Assembly (NCBI GenBank): GCA_017427945.1
Contig: JAFRRT010000017.1
Location: forward strand, 1 to 64,000
Origin: Muribaculaceae bacterium
GTDB lineage: Bacteria; Bacteroidota; Bacteroidia; Bacteroidales; Muribaculaceae
DNA: 64,000 nt
Direction: 5' to 3'
Below, in pieces: positions 1 through 8,405 of this stretch. Position 1 is the first letter of the stretch, and every line of letters begins with the position of its first letter. The translations under genes and the position numbers were made by a program. The notes below the pieces were generated by a model, which worked only from the letters and a program-made list of their open reading frames with translations, was not told the DNA's origin and searched no databases.

Positions 1-73
1 CTACAGTCTTCTGTCCGCCGGCTGCTACCATTACGCATAAAAGTGTTATGGCGATTACACGATCTTTTTTCAT
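1..73 (-). CDS. Exported protein, N-terminal fragment cut by window edge
   Basis: Only the first 24 codons are in the window, reading leftwards from an ATG at 71-73. They give a short basic start (MKKD) followed by a hydrophobic run and small residues (VMVAAGG), the pattern of a Sec signal peptide. No cysteine of a lipobox is visible before the edge, so the mature product cannot be named. It is the neighbour outside the left repeat copy. Confidence 0.55.
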   Translation of the reverse strand, partial: MKKDRVIAITLLCVMVAAGGQKTV

Positions 74-187
74 TGTCGAAGTTCTATTTGGATTAATATG
101 TCAAAATTGAGTTATTTGTCCATTAGACGTATTAAGCACACCAAAAAGTTGCAATACAGCGAAAAATATTTCCATTGTTATGATTGC

Positions 188-709
188 TATAATCAGCGGA
201 AACATATAGAAAAATACTAATTTCCGCTGGTTATAGACACTTTTTGTCGCTATAATCAGTGGAAACATATTAATAAACACCAGTTTCCGCTGATTATAGC
301 TTTTCTATTATCAAGTCATTTTGGCGCAATAAATGTAACAGCATGCTCCGTTTTTCTTTTGCAACGGCTGTTACAGTAACAGTGGTTACAATGATTGGAA
401 CGCAGGAAATCCTAAGGGTTTCAGATCAATGAAAATCGCAACATATTGCGATTCTTGAGTGATTTGAAGGCCTCAAAGATGAAAAACTAACAAAAATCGC
501 AGTTTATTGCGATTTTTAGGGCATGAAAAAGCTCGGCATCTAAACAGACGAAGTGTTAACTTGTTATTAGTCAACAGTATGGAGGCACTTCATATTTTAC
601 GCAGCGGAAATTACGTAATAATCATTTGCAATTCTGGAATTGAACGGGAATCAGCCGGAATAGCAAAAGAAAAATCAGCCGTTTTCAGGAAAAATCTCGA
701 AAAGGGCTG
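188..709. repeat. ~520-bp direct repeat, copy A
   Basis: This stretch is about 90% identical by eye to 21334-21854, in the same orientation. It has two imperfect inverted-repeat units (188-236 and 250-300; arms TATAATCAGCGGAAAC and GTTTCCGCTGATTATA). A block follows with the direct words GTAACAG, then two small hairpins with AATCGCA/TGCGATT arms (433-452 and 493-517), and an A+T-rich tail. A 68-codon open frame inside is not conserved as protein: about 19 base changes give 15 residue changes against copy B. It is therefore treated as a non-coding repeat. Compared with copy B, the right arm of the terminal hairpin is lost just before the structured element at 715-899. Confidence 0.85.
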
Positions 710-714
710 CTAGT

Positions 715-899
715 GATACGCCTGCAAGGCTTGACCGAAATAATCCATCCTTCAGGACAAGCCAAATTTTATGCGTAGCGTCAAAAAGCGCGCAAGCCGA
801 GAGCAGAGCCAAACTCGTTTGGTTTCTGCCAAGGCACAGCCGATTTTATTAAAATTTTGTGGATTATTTCGAGGCAGCTGTGCATGGCCTTGCAGTATC
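715..899. other. Long self-complementary element (possible structured RNA)
   Basis: The ends pair as GATAC (715-719) with GTATC (895-899) and TGCAAGGC (723-730) with GCCTTGCA (887-894), leaving a 3-base bulge. Inside this, a 12-bp stem pairs 736-747 with 860-871, a further AAATTTTA/TAAAATTT stem can form, and the centre carries a hairpin with CCAAAC/GTTTGG arms. The whole ~185 nt folds on itself with no open frame of note. Function is unknown; it could be a mobile hairpin element, a structured RNA or an extragenic repeat. A TAACTTTG box (911-918) lies just to its right on the plus strand. Confidence 0.55.
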
Positions 900-1028
900 A
901 CGATGCCCGCTAACTTTGCGGTGTAAAAGGTGGTAGCGACAGGACAATGTCAACATTTTATTTCATCAATGCGGCTTCACGGTATCATTCCTCTCCCGTC
1001 AAGCAGAGGAACGTGCATAAAGACAGCA

Positions 1029-1064
1029 AAGGAGGGATCGCCAATCACAGGCGTTTCCCTCCTT
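1029..1064. terminator. Stable hairpin, possible terminator
   Basis: AAGGAGGGA (1029-1037) pairs with TCCCTCCTT (1056-1064), with CGCC/GGCG continuing the stem around a 7-base loop. It lies downstream of the frameshifted end of the GHKL gene on the minus strand. The T-run is poor on both strands, so a terminator role is plausible only. The rest of 900-1177 holds a plus-strand TAACTTTG box at 911-918 and no convincing gene. Confidence 0.45.
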
Positions 1065-1177
1065 ACCTTGATCTATTAATAAAACCAAATAAATTCGGCG
1101 CTAAAACAATAGCTATCTTTAGCTTATTATTGAATTCCTGGTTTTTTCCTTGTATCAATAACACCTTGATGGTGCTC

Positions 1178-1330
1178 TTACGATATTTCAGTTTTGCTTA
1201 TAATCGCTTCAATAAGCTTTTCTAAGCCATTATAACCTTTTCGGAAGAAACCTTTGTTTAAGTCGCTCTGATAGTTACGAATCTTTATGTAATACTCATC
1301 ATCATTATCATCTTTGACAATAGTATCAAT
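1178..1330 (-). pseudogene. Out-of-frame C-terminal 50 codons of the GHKL-ATPase gene
   Basis: Directly after the stop of the 1011-aa frame (TGA at 1326-1328), the frame shifted by one base stays open for 50 codons to a TAA at 1178-1180. It reads like protein: IDTIVKDDNDDEYY, IRNYQSDLNKGFF and GYNGLEKLIEAI, charged and helical with no rare-codon noise. The switch coincides with a run of five A on the plus strand (1331-1335). Removing one base there joins the frames as ...LSHFIDTIV.... Either the gene has a genuine one-base insertion or the assembly has a homopolymer error. Confidence 0.7.
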
Positions 1331-4300
1331 AAAAATGGCTGAGTTGGTGCCCTATATCCAAATGAACAAAAGTATTACGAATAATGGTATCCGCATCTAT
1401 TACTTCTGCAATGTTAGCACTATAATCAGTTAAATCAACACAGCAAAGGGCATAACAATTAGAATTGAGAACAGCTTGTCTCATTTGATTAGTACTCATA
1501 TGTGCTGGCTGATCAAAATTCCATTTACTTTTTACTTCTACGAAATATATAATTTGGCCCCTATAACGAATAACTATATCCTGTCCGTTCTGAATGTCGT
1601 TTACCTCCATTGATTCTCCTTCCTTTCGAAACTCAACTTGTAGTAATTCTCCTTGAAGTCTCTCACGGAGTTTGTCTTCAATCGCCTTTCCAATATAGTA
1701 CATATGATTAAATACTAGTTGCCGGTCGCGTTCATTTTGTAAATATTCTCGAGCCTTATCAATAATTATCTCGAAATAAGGGTCATCAACAAGTTCGGCG
1801 ACTTTTTCTTTTTTTTCTGGAGAAGCTTTCATAAACTTATAAGTATGAGTGCGCTCTTGTCCCTTAAGACGATTGAGGAATATGTGTGGCTTGTTAATAT
1901 TAATATTATCAAACCACTTATGCCAATATCCTTGTTCTCCATCTTTGTCTAAAAGATCTATTATCTCAATTGTTACAGGGTTTGAATATTGTGACTCTTT
2001 TAATGCCTCTTCTATTTCTGAACCAATTTTCTTGGGATCAATTCCCTCATAGGCAAACATCCATGCATATTGTTCTTCTATTAGGTTCTCTTCGTAAGAT
2101 GATTTAAAAACTTTCTGATATATCTCAAATAAAGTGTGTTGTACATCTTGTGGAATTCTTTCCCTTTCCAAAAGAACATTCAAGTTTTCTGGGTTACAAA
2201 GTTTCCCAACTTGATTAGGTATTATGGCATATTTTTTGAATAGTTCCGTTTGATATTTTGAAGGCCTATCACGATTACATAGAGCCGAAAGAATATCATA
2301 ATGTAGTGTCTTGTGCTCATCATACCACGAATGTTCTCCTTCTAATTGATTAATCTCACCTTTAATTTGTATTTGTTTAAGAGTATAATCCACAAGTGTC
2401 TCAAAAGCCGTATAATATAAAGATTGTTCAGTGTCGGTTTTAACACCATAAAGCGGAGAGACAAATGCTTCCCTATACGTATGCCCGAAAAAAGTACAGA
2501 TATGTGGCATCGAATTATTCCTAATAGATGATCCATTCTGCACTGGGAATATTGAACAATAGTCCAAAAGAGCATTGAGTGTTTCTTTGAAAGGAGTATC
2601 AATGAGTTTTTGGCTATTGACATACTCATTGATGCTTTTCTTCATGTCGTCACGGCCATATTTTGTGAATTCACAAATATCTGCATAATCCACTTCAACG
2701 AACTTATTGGTATCAGCGGGTATTAGTTGTTTGCAAATATTATAAAGGATAGATGGGATATCTTCAGCATCTCGCAGATCACTAGCTGTCTTCCGGATTC
2801 CCTCCCGGTTAGGGATCAGTTCCTTCGTACTAAAATAGGAGGATTGTCCACTATCTTTCAAGAAAAGAAGAAAATCATGTAATTGGGTATTATCACTCTT
2901 TTCAATAATACTGTTAACAATATCTTCGATAGTTATAAAACGTGATGCGGTTTTATCATCCCATTGAGCAACAATCTCAGACCAACTCAATACTTCATCT
3001 TTTGGAGGAAGATTTGAAACCATGCTAGCATATGTATAAACCACATCAAGATACTTTGCACCCTCATCAGTACGGAGAAATGTTACAATCTCTGAAGACA
3101 AAAAACGTACGATTTCAGATTGAGAGGCAGAAACCTTCACATCATTTACACGCAAAAATGGGATTGATAGATATTTATTGACTAAAACATTCTTCAGATT
3201 GGAATAGAATTCTCTAGTCAGTTGATGCGAGTTCTCAAAACGAAAAAGATCAATGTTTATAGGTGCAATTAGTTTTGAGTTATTGATACTTTCTCCATAT
3301 TTTTCCAGATAGGCAAATAGCATTTGAAGCATTTCATTGATTACTTGTACATTTGATCTATACTTGTTTTGTTTATCGATATTATCTTCTGGAAGGACTA
3401 TTGAATTACGAGGTTCTTCTGGATAGAATCGTTCGCTATGGAATATAAAATTAAAACCAAATGTATGTGTGCCAAGAAGCGGAAAGAAAATAAACAATCG
3501 TGGTATACCTGAAATATCCATAGCCTCGTTCTCAGTCTTTAGCGGTAATATAATGATACTTTTTTTATCTTCAGATTGGAGAAAGAAAATAGTTCGAGAT
3601 GGACTTGCAGTTGTTTCAATATCAATAGCATGAAGCTGTTTCTCTATATCAATAGGTCTACAACCTTTCTTAGTGAATGTTTCTTGCCGACTATTTTTTC
3701 GATCAATTATAGTAACTTCTTCAATACGTTCATTGAAGGTCATGACATACGGCATCAGATCAAAAGCCGCAGTCACTCCTTGTTCGGCGGCAGGGAAATG
3801 AACTGAGTCAAGTTCGTAAACGAAAGATGTTTCAGAGCAAGGAACAGGAGTGGTCTCTTTTTCAAGCAAACCATCAGCATATTCCAACTGCTTCGTCATT
3901 GCCTCAATCATTGCTTGAATCTCATTATCCGAACGATCAAGGATGAAATCATCTATTTCTGCGTATTCTCCTTCATCAATTTTCATGCAGCCATTAATGT
4001 GAATCTTGCGGCTAAACTTGTGCGTGGTCATAAAACCCGTGCCAAATTGACCAGCAGAATTAGGATCTTCTTTTTCTTCAGATGATACCTGTTTGATAAG
4101 AGACGTGAAAGTGTCATAATCAAAAGGTTTGCCATTGTGAGAAAAAGTCAACTTATCTTTATCAAGTACAATTCTAGCATGCGCATGATCGCTAAGGTCA
4201 CGTGCATTCTGTAGCAGTTCCCAAATTGCTCGTTCGGCTGTTGTGTTGTCAAATTTATTAATGCCCTCTAATATTTTTTGACAATGTTGCTTGTTGTTTT

Positions 4301-4361
4301 GGCGTCGGTCCTTTTTTATGTTTTCGTCACGCAACTCTTTCTTTCGTATTTCGCTTATCAT
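1326..4361 (-). CDS. GHKL (sacsin/HSP90-type) ATPase with C-terminal DUF3883 domain
   Basis: The 1011-residue protein starts with an HSP90/sacsin-like ATP-binding fold: the N-box WELLQNARDL (residues 47-56, Asn52), an SHNGKPF turn (74-80) and the glycine-rich lid GQFGTGF (104-110). A long helical middle has no motif I recognise. The end (about 900-1000) has FVEVKSKWNFDQ and a Cys/Leu-rich strand typical of DUF3883 (NO VEIN C-terminal), a nuclease-like fold. Large proteins of this build are common in bacterial defence islands, which fits the neighbourhood; the mechanism here is inferred. The frame ends early, and a further 50 codons continue in another frame (separate entry). It stands alone, with no tight partner. 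I saw no clear -7 box upstream. Confidence 0.7.
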   Translation of the reverse strand: MISEIRKKELRDENIKKDRRQNNKQHCQKILEGINKFDNTTAERAIWELLQNARDLSDHAHARIVLDKDKLTFSHNGKPFDYDTFTSLIKQVSSEEKEDPNSAGQFGTGFMTTHKFSRKIHINGCMKIDEGEYAEIDDFILDRSDNEIQAMIEAMTKQLEYADGLLEKETTPVPCSETSFVYELDSVHFPAAEQGVTAAFDLMPYVMTFNERIEEVTIIDRKNSRQETFTKKGCRPIDIEKQLHAIDIETTASPSRTIFFLQSEDKKSIIILPLKTENEAMDISGIPRLFIFFPLLGTHTFGFNFIFHSERFYPEEPRNSIVLPEDNIDKQNKYRSNVQVINEMLQMLFAYLEKYGESINNSKLIAPINIDLFRFENSHQLTREFYSNLKNVLVNKYLSIPFLRVNDVKVSASQSEIVRFLSSEIVTFLRTDEGAKYLDVVYTYASMVSNLPPKDEVLSWSEIVAQWDDKTASRFITIEDIVNSIIEKSDNTQLHDFLLFLKDSGQSSYFSTKELIPNREGIRKTASDLRDAEDIPSILYNICKQLIPADTNKFVEVDYADICEFTKYGRDDMKKSINEYVNSQKLIDTPFKETLNALLDYCSIFPVQNGSSIRNNSMPHICTFFGHTYREAFVSPLYGVKTDTEQSLYYTAFETLVDYTLKQIQIKGEINQLEGEHSWYDEHKTLHYDILSALCNRDRPSKYQTELFKKYAIIPNQVGKLCNPENLNVLLERERIPQDVQHTLFEIYQKVFKSSYEENLIEEQYAWMFAYEGIDPKKIGSEIEEALKESQYSNPVTIEIIDLLDKDGEQGYWHKWFDNININKPHIFLNRLKGQERTHTYKFMKASPEKKEKVAELVDDPYFEIIIDKAREYLQNERDRQLVFNHMYYIGKAIEDKLRERLQGELLQVEFRKEGESMEVNDIQNGQDIVIRYRGQIIYFVEVKSKWNFDQPAHMSTNQMRQAVLNSNCYALCCVDLTDYSANIAEVIDADTIIRNTFVHLDIGHQLSHFY

Positions 4362-4411
4362 AAGTCTTTCTTTTTATTCGAAAATCAAAAAACTTCGATT
4401 AATAAAAATGT

Positions 4412-4597
4412 TCATATAGAAATTGGTTTTTTGTTCATGACACAACCATTGAGATAGATGCGGCATGTAACATACTCAACTACAACTTCGCCACGCGAGG
4501 CAATGTTCGTTGAATCCACATCAACGACTCAAACCTGTTCTTGAAGCCAAAGAAGTAGGTATCAGCGATAATACCGTCATTCTCCCAGCCATATTCT
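4412..4597 (-). pseudogene. Possible gene remnant with a frame change
   Basis: Within the 534-bp gap upstream of the GHKL gene, the minus strand carries a protein-like stretch (YGWENDGIIADTYFFGFKNR) with no start. A second frame then continues with VDVDSTNIASRGEVVVEYV to a TGA at 4412-4414. The two pieces would join with one frameshift. I do not recognise the family, and the lengths are small, so this may be chance. If real, it is a decayed gene replaced by island cargo. The remainder of the gap (4600-4790) holds degenerate words of the island repeat. Confidence 0.3.
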
Positions 4598-4791
4598 CAC
4601 TTTAATGAATATCGCTGCAAAAATACGTAAAAACGGCGAATACTTCAAACGAAACAGACGGAATCATCCAATCGCCCATGGATACTGTAATAGTTTGATC
4701 CGTTTTGTCTTTTGCAATCAGCTTTACTGTAACATCGGTTACAAAACAAATGTAGCGTAAACATTCAGCTAATAATAGATACTTTTTTACA

Positions 4792-4841
4792 CTATAATCA
4801 GCTGAAAAATATAGAAAAACACTAATTTCCGCTAATTATAG
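4792..4841. repeat. Degenerate third copy of the repeat's inverted-repeat unit
   Basis: CTATAATCAGC and GCTAATTATAG arms around an A-rich loop match the hairpin units found twice in each ~520-bp repeat. The flank at 4700-4745 also carries diverged GTTTTGTCTTTTGCAA and GGTTACAA words from that repeat, in a different order. It looks like an older, rearranged relative of the flanking repeats. Confidence 0.6.
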
Positions 4842-4895
4842 TTTTTTATTCCATTGCCTTATCAAGCGGACCTGCCAACTCTCATATTCGTATTA

Positions 4896-5216
4896 TCAGA
4901 TAAATGCCATCAGATCACCTTTGACGATCTCTCCGTCTTTAATTTGGACAATGTAAAATGAGAGCTCATTATTATCTTGTGTTATTGCTATAGCATACCT
5001 TCCAGGCACTTCTTGTATTGTAAGTTTAGAGCCAGATCTCTTGATTACACTGAACTTACTTCGAATATAATCAACATATTCATCGTGGTCAAGTGATTCA
5101 AAAACCCACATAGAATCATAGCGAAATTCTGGAGCAAGGTGTCGGATTAATAACTCAGGATTTAAAGTACGCCAAGCTTCGGCAAGGTCATGCTCAATTT
5201 GTTCGTTTGTTCTCAT
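4896..5216 (-). CDS. NTF2/SnoaL-like small protein
   Basis: This 106-residue protein has an N-terminal helix rich in acidic and aromatic residues (HDLAEAWRTLNPELL, a typical start of the NTF2-like cone fold), a central YVDYIRSKF helix, and alternating strands ending in VQIKDGEIVKGDLMAF. Length and pattern fit the nuclear-transport-factor-2/SnoaL superfamily. That fold can be enzymatic or merely binding, so no reaction is assigned. It is the last gene of the operon that starts with the HD protein at 7349; 41 bases separate it from the zinc-ribbon gene. Confidence 0.5.
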   Translation of the reverse strand: MRTNEQIEHDLAEAWRTLNPELLIRHLAPEFRYDSMWVFESLDHDEYVDYIRSKFSVIKRSGSKLTIQEVPGRYAIAITQDNNELSFYIVQIKDGEIVKGDLMAFI

Positions 5217-5257
5217 TTTTCAAATAGTTTTAATAAAGAGCTTTCTGCTGTATCTTA

Positions 5258-5527
5258 TTAATCCCACATGCCAACGGGTTCTAGCTTCATGAAATCACCG
5301 CAGTTCGGGCAGGTGTAATCCCATTTTATCAGATTATTCTTCCTGCATCTGTCACATTCCTCGTAGCCTTCAAGAATCTGCCAATCATCATTAATTGGCT
5401 TTTCCATTATATGGTGACAGTCTTGGCAAATAAAAGTTTCCAGAAAAACGGCAAAACCAGGGCCCAATGACAATTCATCGGTTTCAAAACCACACATTTT
5501 ACATTTGAATATTGCTGTTGCTCCCAT
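5258..5527 (-). CDS. Double zinc-ribbon protein
   Basis: The 89 residues contain four CxxC pairs: CKMC and CQDC in the first half, CDRC and CPNC in the second. This is the spacing of two zinc ribbons. There is no catalytic motif, so it is most likely a small nucleic-acid- or protein-binding adaptor. The start MGATAIFKCKMC is tight against the first ribbon. It is the third gene of the WYL-operator operon; the upstream 398-aa gene ends 27 bases away. Confidence 0.6.
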   Translation of the reverse strand: MGATAIFKCKMCGFETDELSLGPGFAVFLETFICQDCHHIMEKPINDDWQILEGYEECDRCRKNNLIKWDYTCPNCGDFMKLEPVGMWD

Positions 5528-5554
5528 ACTGGAAATTATTTGTGTAACGATTTA

Positions 5555-6751
5555 TTAGAATGGTAGTTCTTTGTTCGAATCGCTATTATCTATTATTTCA
5601 AGATTGAATTCATCAATGAAAGAATCAAAGTTTGGTTTCCTCATTAATTCAATTCGTTTTTTTCGAGATTCCAATTCTTCGTTGATTAAGTACCTGAATC
5701 TATCTGGAATACTCTCCATAACAATCGTATGGAACAAACTATAGTATTCTTGTGCGGAATAACAAAGCCAATACTCCTCTTCTCTTATTCTTCTGTCGAA
5801 CCAATATTGCACTCTTTTGTCCCATTCTTCAAATGCAATCAGCTCTTCGGTTAGACCAAGTTTCCCCATGCACCACAATACCCTTCTTACTACTTTAAAC
5901 CATTTTGTGGTTGGAACCAAGCCGTCAACCCTCCTAACTAACTCCATTCCTCTCCACATTGTTGAATTGTCTCCAATTTCAGTGTAAGACTCTGGTATTT
6001 CTTTATGATTAATTAACTGAGTAATAAGCCTCTTGTAAAGAATCCGTGTCGCTTCTCCTTTCTCCATACCACTCTTTGATATGGCAAGAATGTATAGGTA
6101 CTCGACATCATCTGGTCCCCAATAGATATGATCACATTTCGAAAAGCGTTTTTTATCAAACTGAAATTGGGGATGGTTGATTAATCGAGTACAAAGCCAT
6201 GAATAGTTTTCATCGGAGTCTAATAATGGCAAGTTCTCGATTATGTAATCTGTCGGCAAGAATCGTATCACAACCCGTTCGCAGTCTTTATCGTGGTACT
6301 TTTCCCATAATGCTTTTATGTCATCAGCGAAAAAGGCATCCCAGTTGCATTTTAGCTTTTTATATGCCCACACACGATCCCTTTTAGAACCAGCGAGGAA
6401 GGCTTTGAGAATTTTACGTTGGGAATGAAAATCCTGTTTATCGTATCTATCCTGGAGCTTTGGTCTTGAAATAGCCACTTTGCCACTTCGTTTGTCTGTG
6501 TACTGTTTCAGCAGGTAGGAAATGGGCTCATTCTTTTGGGGTTGATTTGTGTTAAGAACCTTTTCAATCTCATTATATAGCTCATTTCCTATGTTCGATG
6601 AAGAAGTGCCGCGTTTCAGTTTGCCTTGGAGTTCCTTCAATTCAGCATAATTGAGTGTATTGACTAAGGCCTTCAATACGGCACGGCAGCTGAAATCTTT
6701 ATACTTCGGCAGCTGGTAATGAGTAAGAATGTATTCTAACGCGTTATCCAT
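5555..6751 (-). CDS. Unknown 398-aa protein in HD operon
   Basis: I do not recognise this family. The protein is helical and rich in Lys, Trp and Tyr. A Lys/Arg-rich region at about 80-140 (KVAISRPKLQDRYDKQDF, KAFLAGSKRDRVWAYKK) could bind nucleic acid. Repeated motifs such as WLCTRLINHPQF and YILAISKSG suggest helical repeats. No signal peptide or membrane segment is present. It begins one base after the stop of the HD gene, so the two are almost certainly co-translated and may act together. It ends with a short acidic tail. Confidence 0.6.
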   Translation of the reverse strand: MDNALEYILTHYQLPKYKDFSCRAVLKALVNTLNYAELKELQGKLKRGTSSSNIGNELYNEIEKVLNTNQPQKNEPISYLLKQYTDKRSGKVAISRPKLQDRYDKQDFHSQRKILKAFLAGSKRDRVWAYKKLKCNWDAFFADDIKALWEKYHDKDCERVVIRFLPTDYIIENLPLLDSDENYSWLCTRLINHPQFQFDKKRFSKCDHIYWGPDDVEYLYILAISKSGMEKGEATRILYKRLITQLINHKEIPESYTEIGDNSTMWRGMELVRRVDGLVPTTKWFKVVRRVLWCMGKLGLTEELIAFEEWDKRVQYWFDRRIREEEYWLCYSAQEYYSLFHTIVMESIPDRFRYLINEELESRKKRIELMRKPNFDSFIDEFNLEIIDNSDSNKELPF

Positions 6752-6752
6752 A

Positions 6753-7349
6753 TCATCCCCTTTCTAGCAAATGAGATGCTAGCCCATCAGCAGCTTGTAT
6801 TAATGACAGAAGAGGACAGGCTGCTTTTGCTGCTTGGAAGTTTCCCTTTATATCTGGAGACTGGAATGGTAGATCCCATGCATGCATGTGCCAACGGATG
6901 GCCATGATTTCGTCATCAGTGAGCTTTAAGCCGGCACGGAGCAACACTATTACCGACTTCTCGCCGTGTCCAAGCGGAAAGTTGCTGTACTCTACATCAT
7001 AGCCTTGAACGGGCACCCAAATGCCAAGTTTGTTCTTTTGCTTCTTAATAGCAGGTTTGTATATGTCCGCCTTGCACGTATCATGCAGCAGTGAGGCGAT
7101 GACCACACTCTCCACTGGTAACCGCTCTGCTAATGATGGGGCCATTTGGATCATCATATCACGCACTCCCATTGCCACCTTACACACATTGAGAGAATGA
7201 TCAGCCAACCCACCTGGTTGATTCAGGTGAAATCGGCTGCTTGCCGGAGCCTCAAAAAATCCCAACTCTTCAATAACCTTAATGGTTTCTTCAATGCCCT
7301 CGCGCCCAGTTCCTCTCAGCAATTCTATAAAACGTTCTCTATTATCCAT
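6753..7349 (-). CDS. HD-domain phosphohydrolase
   Basis: HD-superfamily metal ligands are visible: His51 in LADHSLNV, the His89-Asp90 pair in SLLHDTCK, and later HGEKSVIVLL and RWHMHAWD, the usual downstream histidines. Length (198 aa) fits a stand-alone HD hydrolase acting on a nucleotide or other phosphate ester; the substrate cannot be told. It is the first gene of a four-gene minus-strand operon (HD, 398-aa unknown, zinc ribbon, NTF2-like). Its promoter carries the 17-bp palindrome shared with the WYL, 253-aa and retron units, so it is probably co-regulated with them. Confidence 0.75.
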   Translation of the reverse strand: MDNRERFIELLRGTGREGIEETIKVIEELGFFEAPASSRFHLNQPGGLADHSLNVCKVAMGVRDMMIQMAPSLAERLPVESVVIASLLHDTCKADIYKPAIKKQKNKLGIWVPVQGYDVEYSNFPLGHGEKSVIVLLRAGLKLTDDEIMAIRWHMHAWDLPFQSPDIKGNFQAAKAACPLLSLIQAADGLASHLLERG

Positions 7350-7378
7350 ATGATTATTGATTTTTATTTGTTTTGGTA

Positions 7379-7413
7379 CAAAGATAATTGAGAGCCACGA
7401 ACCGTATGTTCGC
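7379..7413 (-). promoter_or_regulatory. Promoter with WYL-type operator, HD operon
   Basis: On the minus strand a perfect -7 box TATCTTTG (7379-7386) is preceded, after exactly 10 bp, by the inverted repeat GCGAACATACGGTTCGT (7397-7413). The same palindrome and spacing occur upstream of the WYL regulator (20359-20393), the 253-aa gene (19269-19303) and the retron (18431-18465). The operator covers the -33 region, which suggests repression by a dimeric regulator. Confidence 0.75.
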
Positions 7414-7479
7414 TTAAAACTATTAATCCAGAATGTGAGTCCACAAGTCTATTTCGATATCAATCATTAGAATGCGAAT

Positions 7480-7519
7480 GAAAAAACATCAAGAGCAATC
7501 CAAAATTGCCCTTGATGTT
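7480..7519 (-). terminator. Intrinsic terminator of the toxin-antitoxin-chaperone operon
   Basis: Two 14-base arms (7486-7499 and 7505-7518) pair with a single mismatch around a 5-base loop. On the minus strand the stem is followed by six T. It sits about 35 bases past the SecB-like gene, as expected for the operon end. Confidence 0.8.
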
Positions 7520-7553
7520 TCTAATGATTATCGTTTTTGTGCAAATTGATAGA

Positions 7554-7988
7554 TTATTCTTTTGTCGTAAAAATCTTATGAATCAGTTCCATTGGTATGA
7601 GAGGAAGAATACATCCTTCAAGAGGTGTTTGCTTGAAGTTTTTCACCAAAAAGCCCCTCAATGCACCTATAACAATACTGATAAATGTATCCATTAATCG
7701 CGGTTCACTGACTTTGATACCATCCTTATCGGCGTCCAAAACTACTGTATCAAAAGGATCAACACCAAAAATAGCCTGAATTCCGTTTTCTGCTAGTTTG
7801 TTGCCGCTTTTATCATCATTTATTGTCACGACAAGTTCTATGATAATTGCTGATGCTGTTTTATCTGCACTTATACTGTGACTGAACCCAAAAGAAATAT
7901 CCCTTTTTTCAGGCACGTCTGATCCAAAAGGCAAGTCATAAGAATACCTCGTTTCAGTTATCCGCTGTATATTGTATTTGATTTCCAT
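7554..7988 (-). CDS. SecB-like chaperone of a toxin-antitoxin-chaperone system
   Basis: This 144-residue protein has the SecB-type plan: N-terminal alternating strands (ASAIIIELVVTIND), a GIQAIFGV strand, and a C-terminal helical segment with KQTPLEGCILPLIPMEL, like the conserved Pro-rich end of SecB-fold proteins. In toxin-antitoxin-chaperone (TAC) systems such as HigBA-Rv1957, a SecB-like chaperone protects the antitoxin. Here it is the third gene after a RelE/HigB-like toxin and an XRE antitoxin, only 3 bases from the antitoxin. The genome's export SecB would be elsewhere. The call rests on fold pattern plus context. Confidence 0.6.
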   Translation of the reverse strand: MEIKYNIQRITETRYSYDLPFGSDVPEKRDISFGFSHSISADKTASAIIIELVVTINDDKSGNKLAENGIQAIFGVDPFDTVVLDADKDGIKVSEPRLMDTFISIVIGALRGFLVKNFKQTPLEGCILPLIPMELIHKIFTTKE

Positions 7989-7991
7989 AAC

Positions 7992-8405
7992 TTAACCTAC
8001 TTCATACATTATCATGCTGCTTTCCTCAGCTATTTTTAATTCGCTACTCCATTTACATAAATGAGGTAATACCACACACTTGCCTTCGGCCGGTTTCTTT
8101 AATGGTTCATTAATTACACGATAAACTCTGATAAACTTAGTATCAAGAAGTTGGATATTAAGGAATCCCTCGATATCGGTCAGCGTATCAATAGTAAAGT
8201 TTCTATCCCCGGACAACCACTCAGAAATCTCAGATTCGGTTTTACCCATTTGCGCAGCCATCTGTTTTTGTGAAATTCCTTTTGCTTTCAGAGCATCAGC
8301 TATCCGCGCAGCAACCATCATTTTGTTACGAGTGCGTGCAAGACTCTTGCTGTCCATGTTTGCAAGCATCCTGCCCATTACACCTGTTGCTTTTCTCTTA
8401 ATCAT
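7992..8405 (-). CDS. XRE-family antitoxin (HigA-like) with C-terminal tail
   Basis: An N-terminal basic lead-in is followed by a Cro/cI helix-turn-helix at about residues 37-80 (KGISQKQMAAQMGKTESEIS). The ~50 residues after it, ending SSELKIAEESSMIMYEVG, are hydrophobic. In TAC systems such an extension (chaperone-addiction region) makes the antitoxin depend on its SecB-like partner. It overlaps the toxin gene by 8 bases and precedes the chaperone gene by 3. It probably represses its own operon through the palindrome at 8911-8938. Confidence 0.75.
   Translation of the reverse strand: MIKRKATGVMGRMLANMDSKSLARTRNKMMVAARIADALKAKGISQKQMAAQMGKTESEISEWLSGDRNFTIDTLTDIEGFLNIQLLDTKFIRVYRVINEPLKKPAEGKCVVLPHLCKWSSELKIAEESSMIMYEVG

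Noticed and set aside
507-713. 68-codon open frame in repeat copy A (and its twin at 21652-21855)
   Set aside because: About 19 base differences between copies give 15 residue differences, with no bias to silent change. This behaves as non-coding DNA.
947-1225. 92-codon plus-strand frame in the left gap
   Set aside because: It spans a hairpin and the opposite strand of the frameshifted GHKL end. No family pattern or codon signal was seen.
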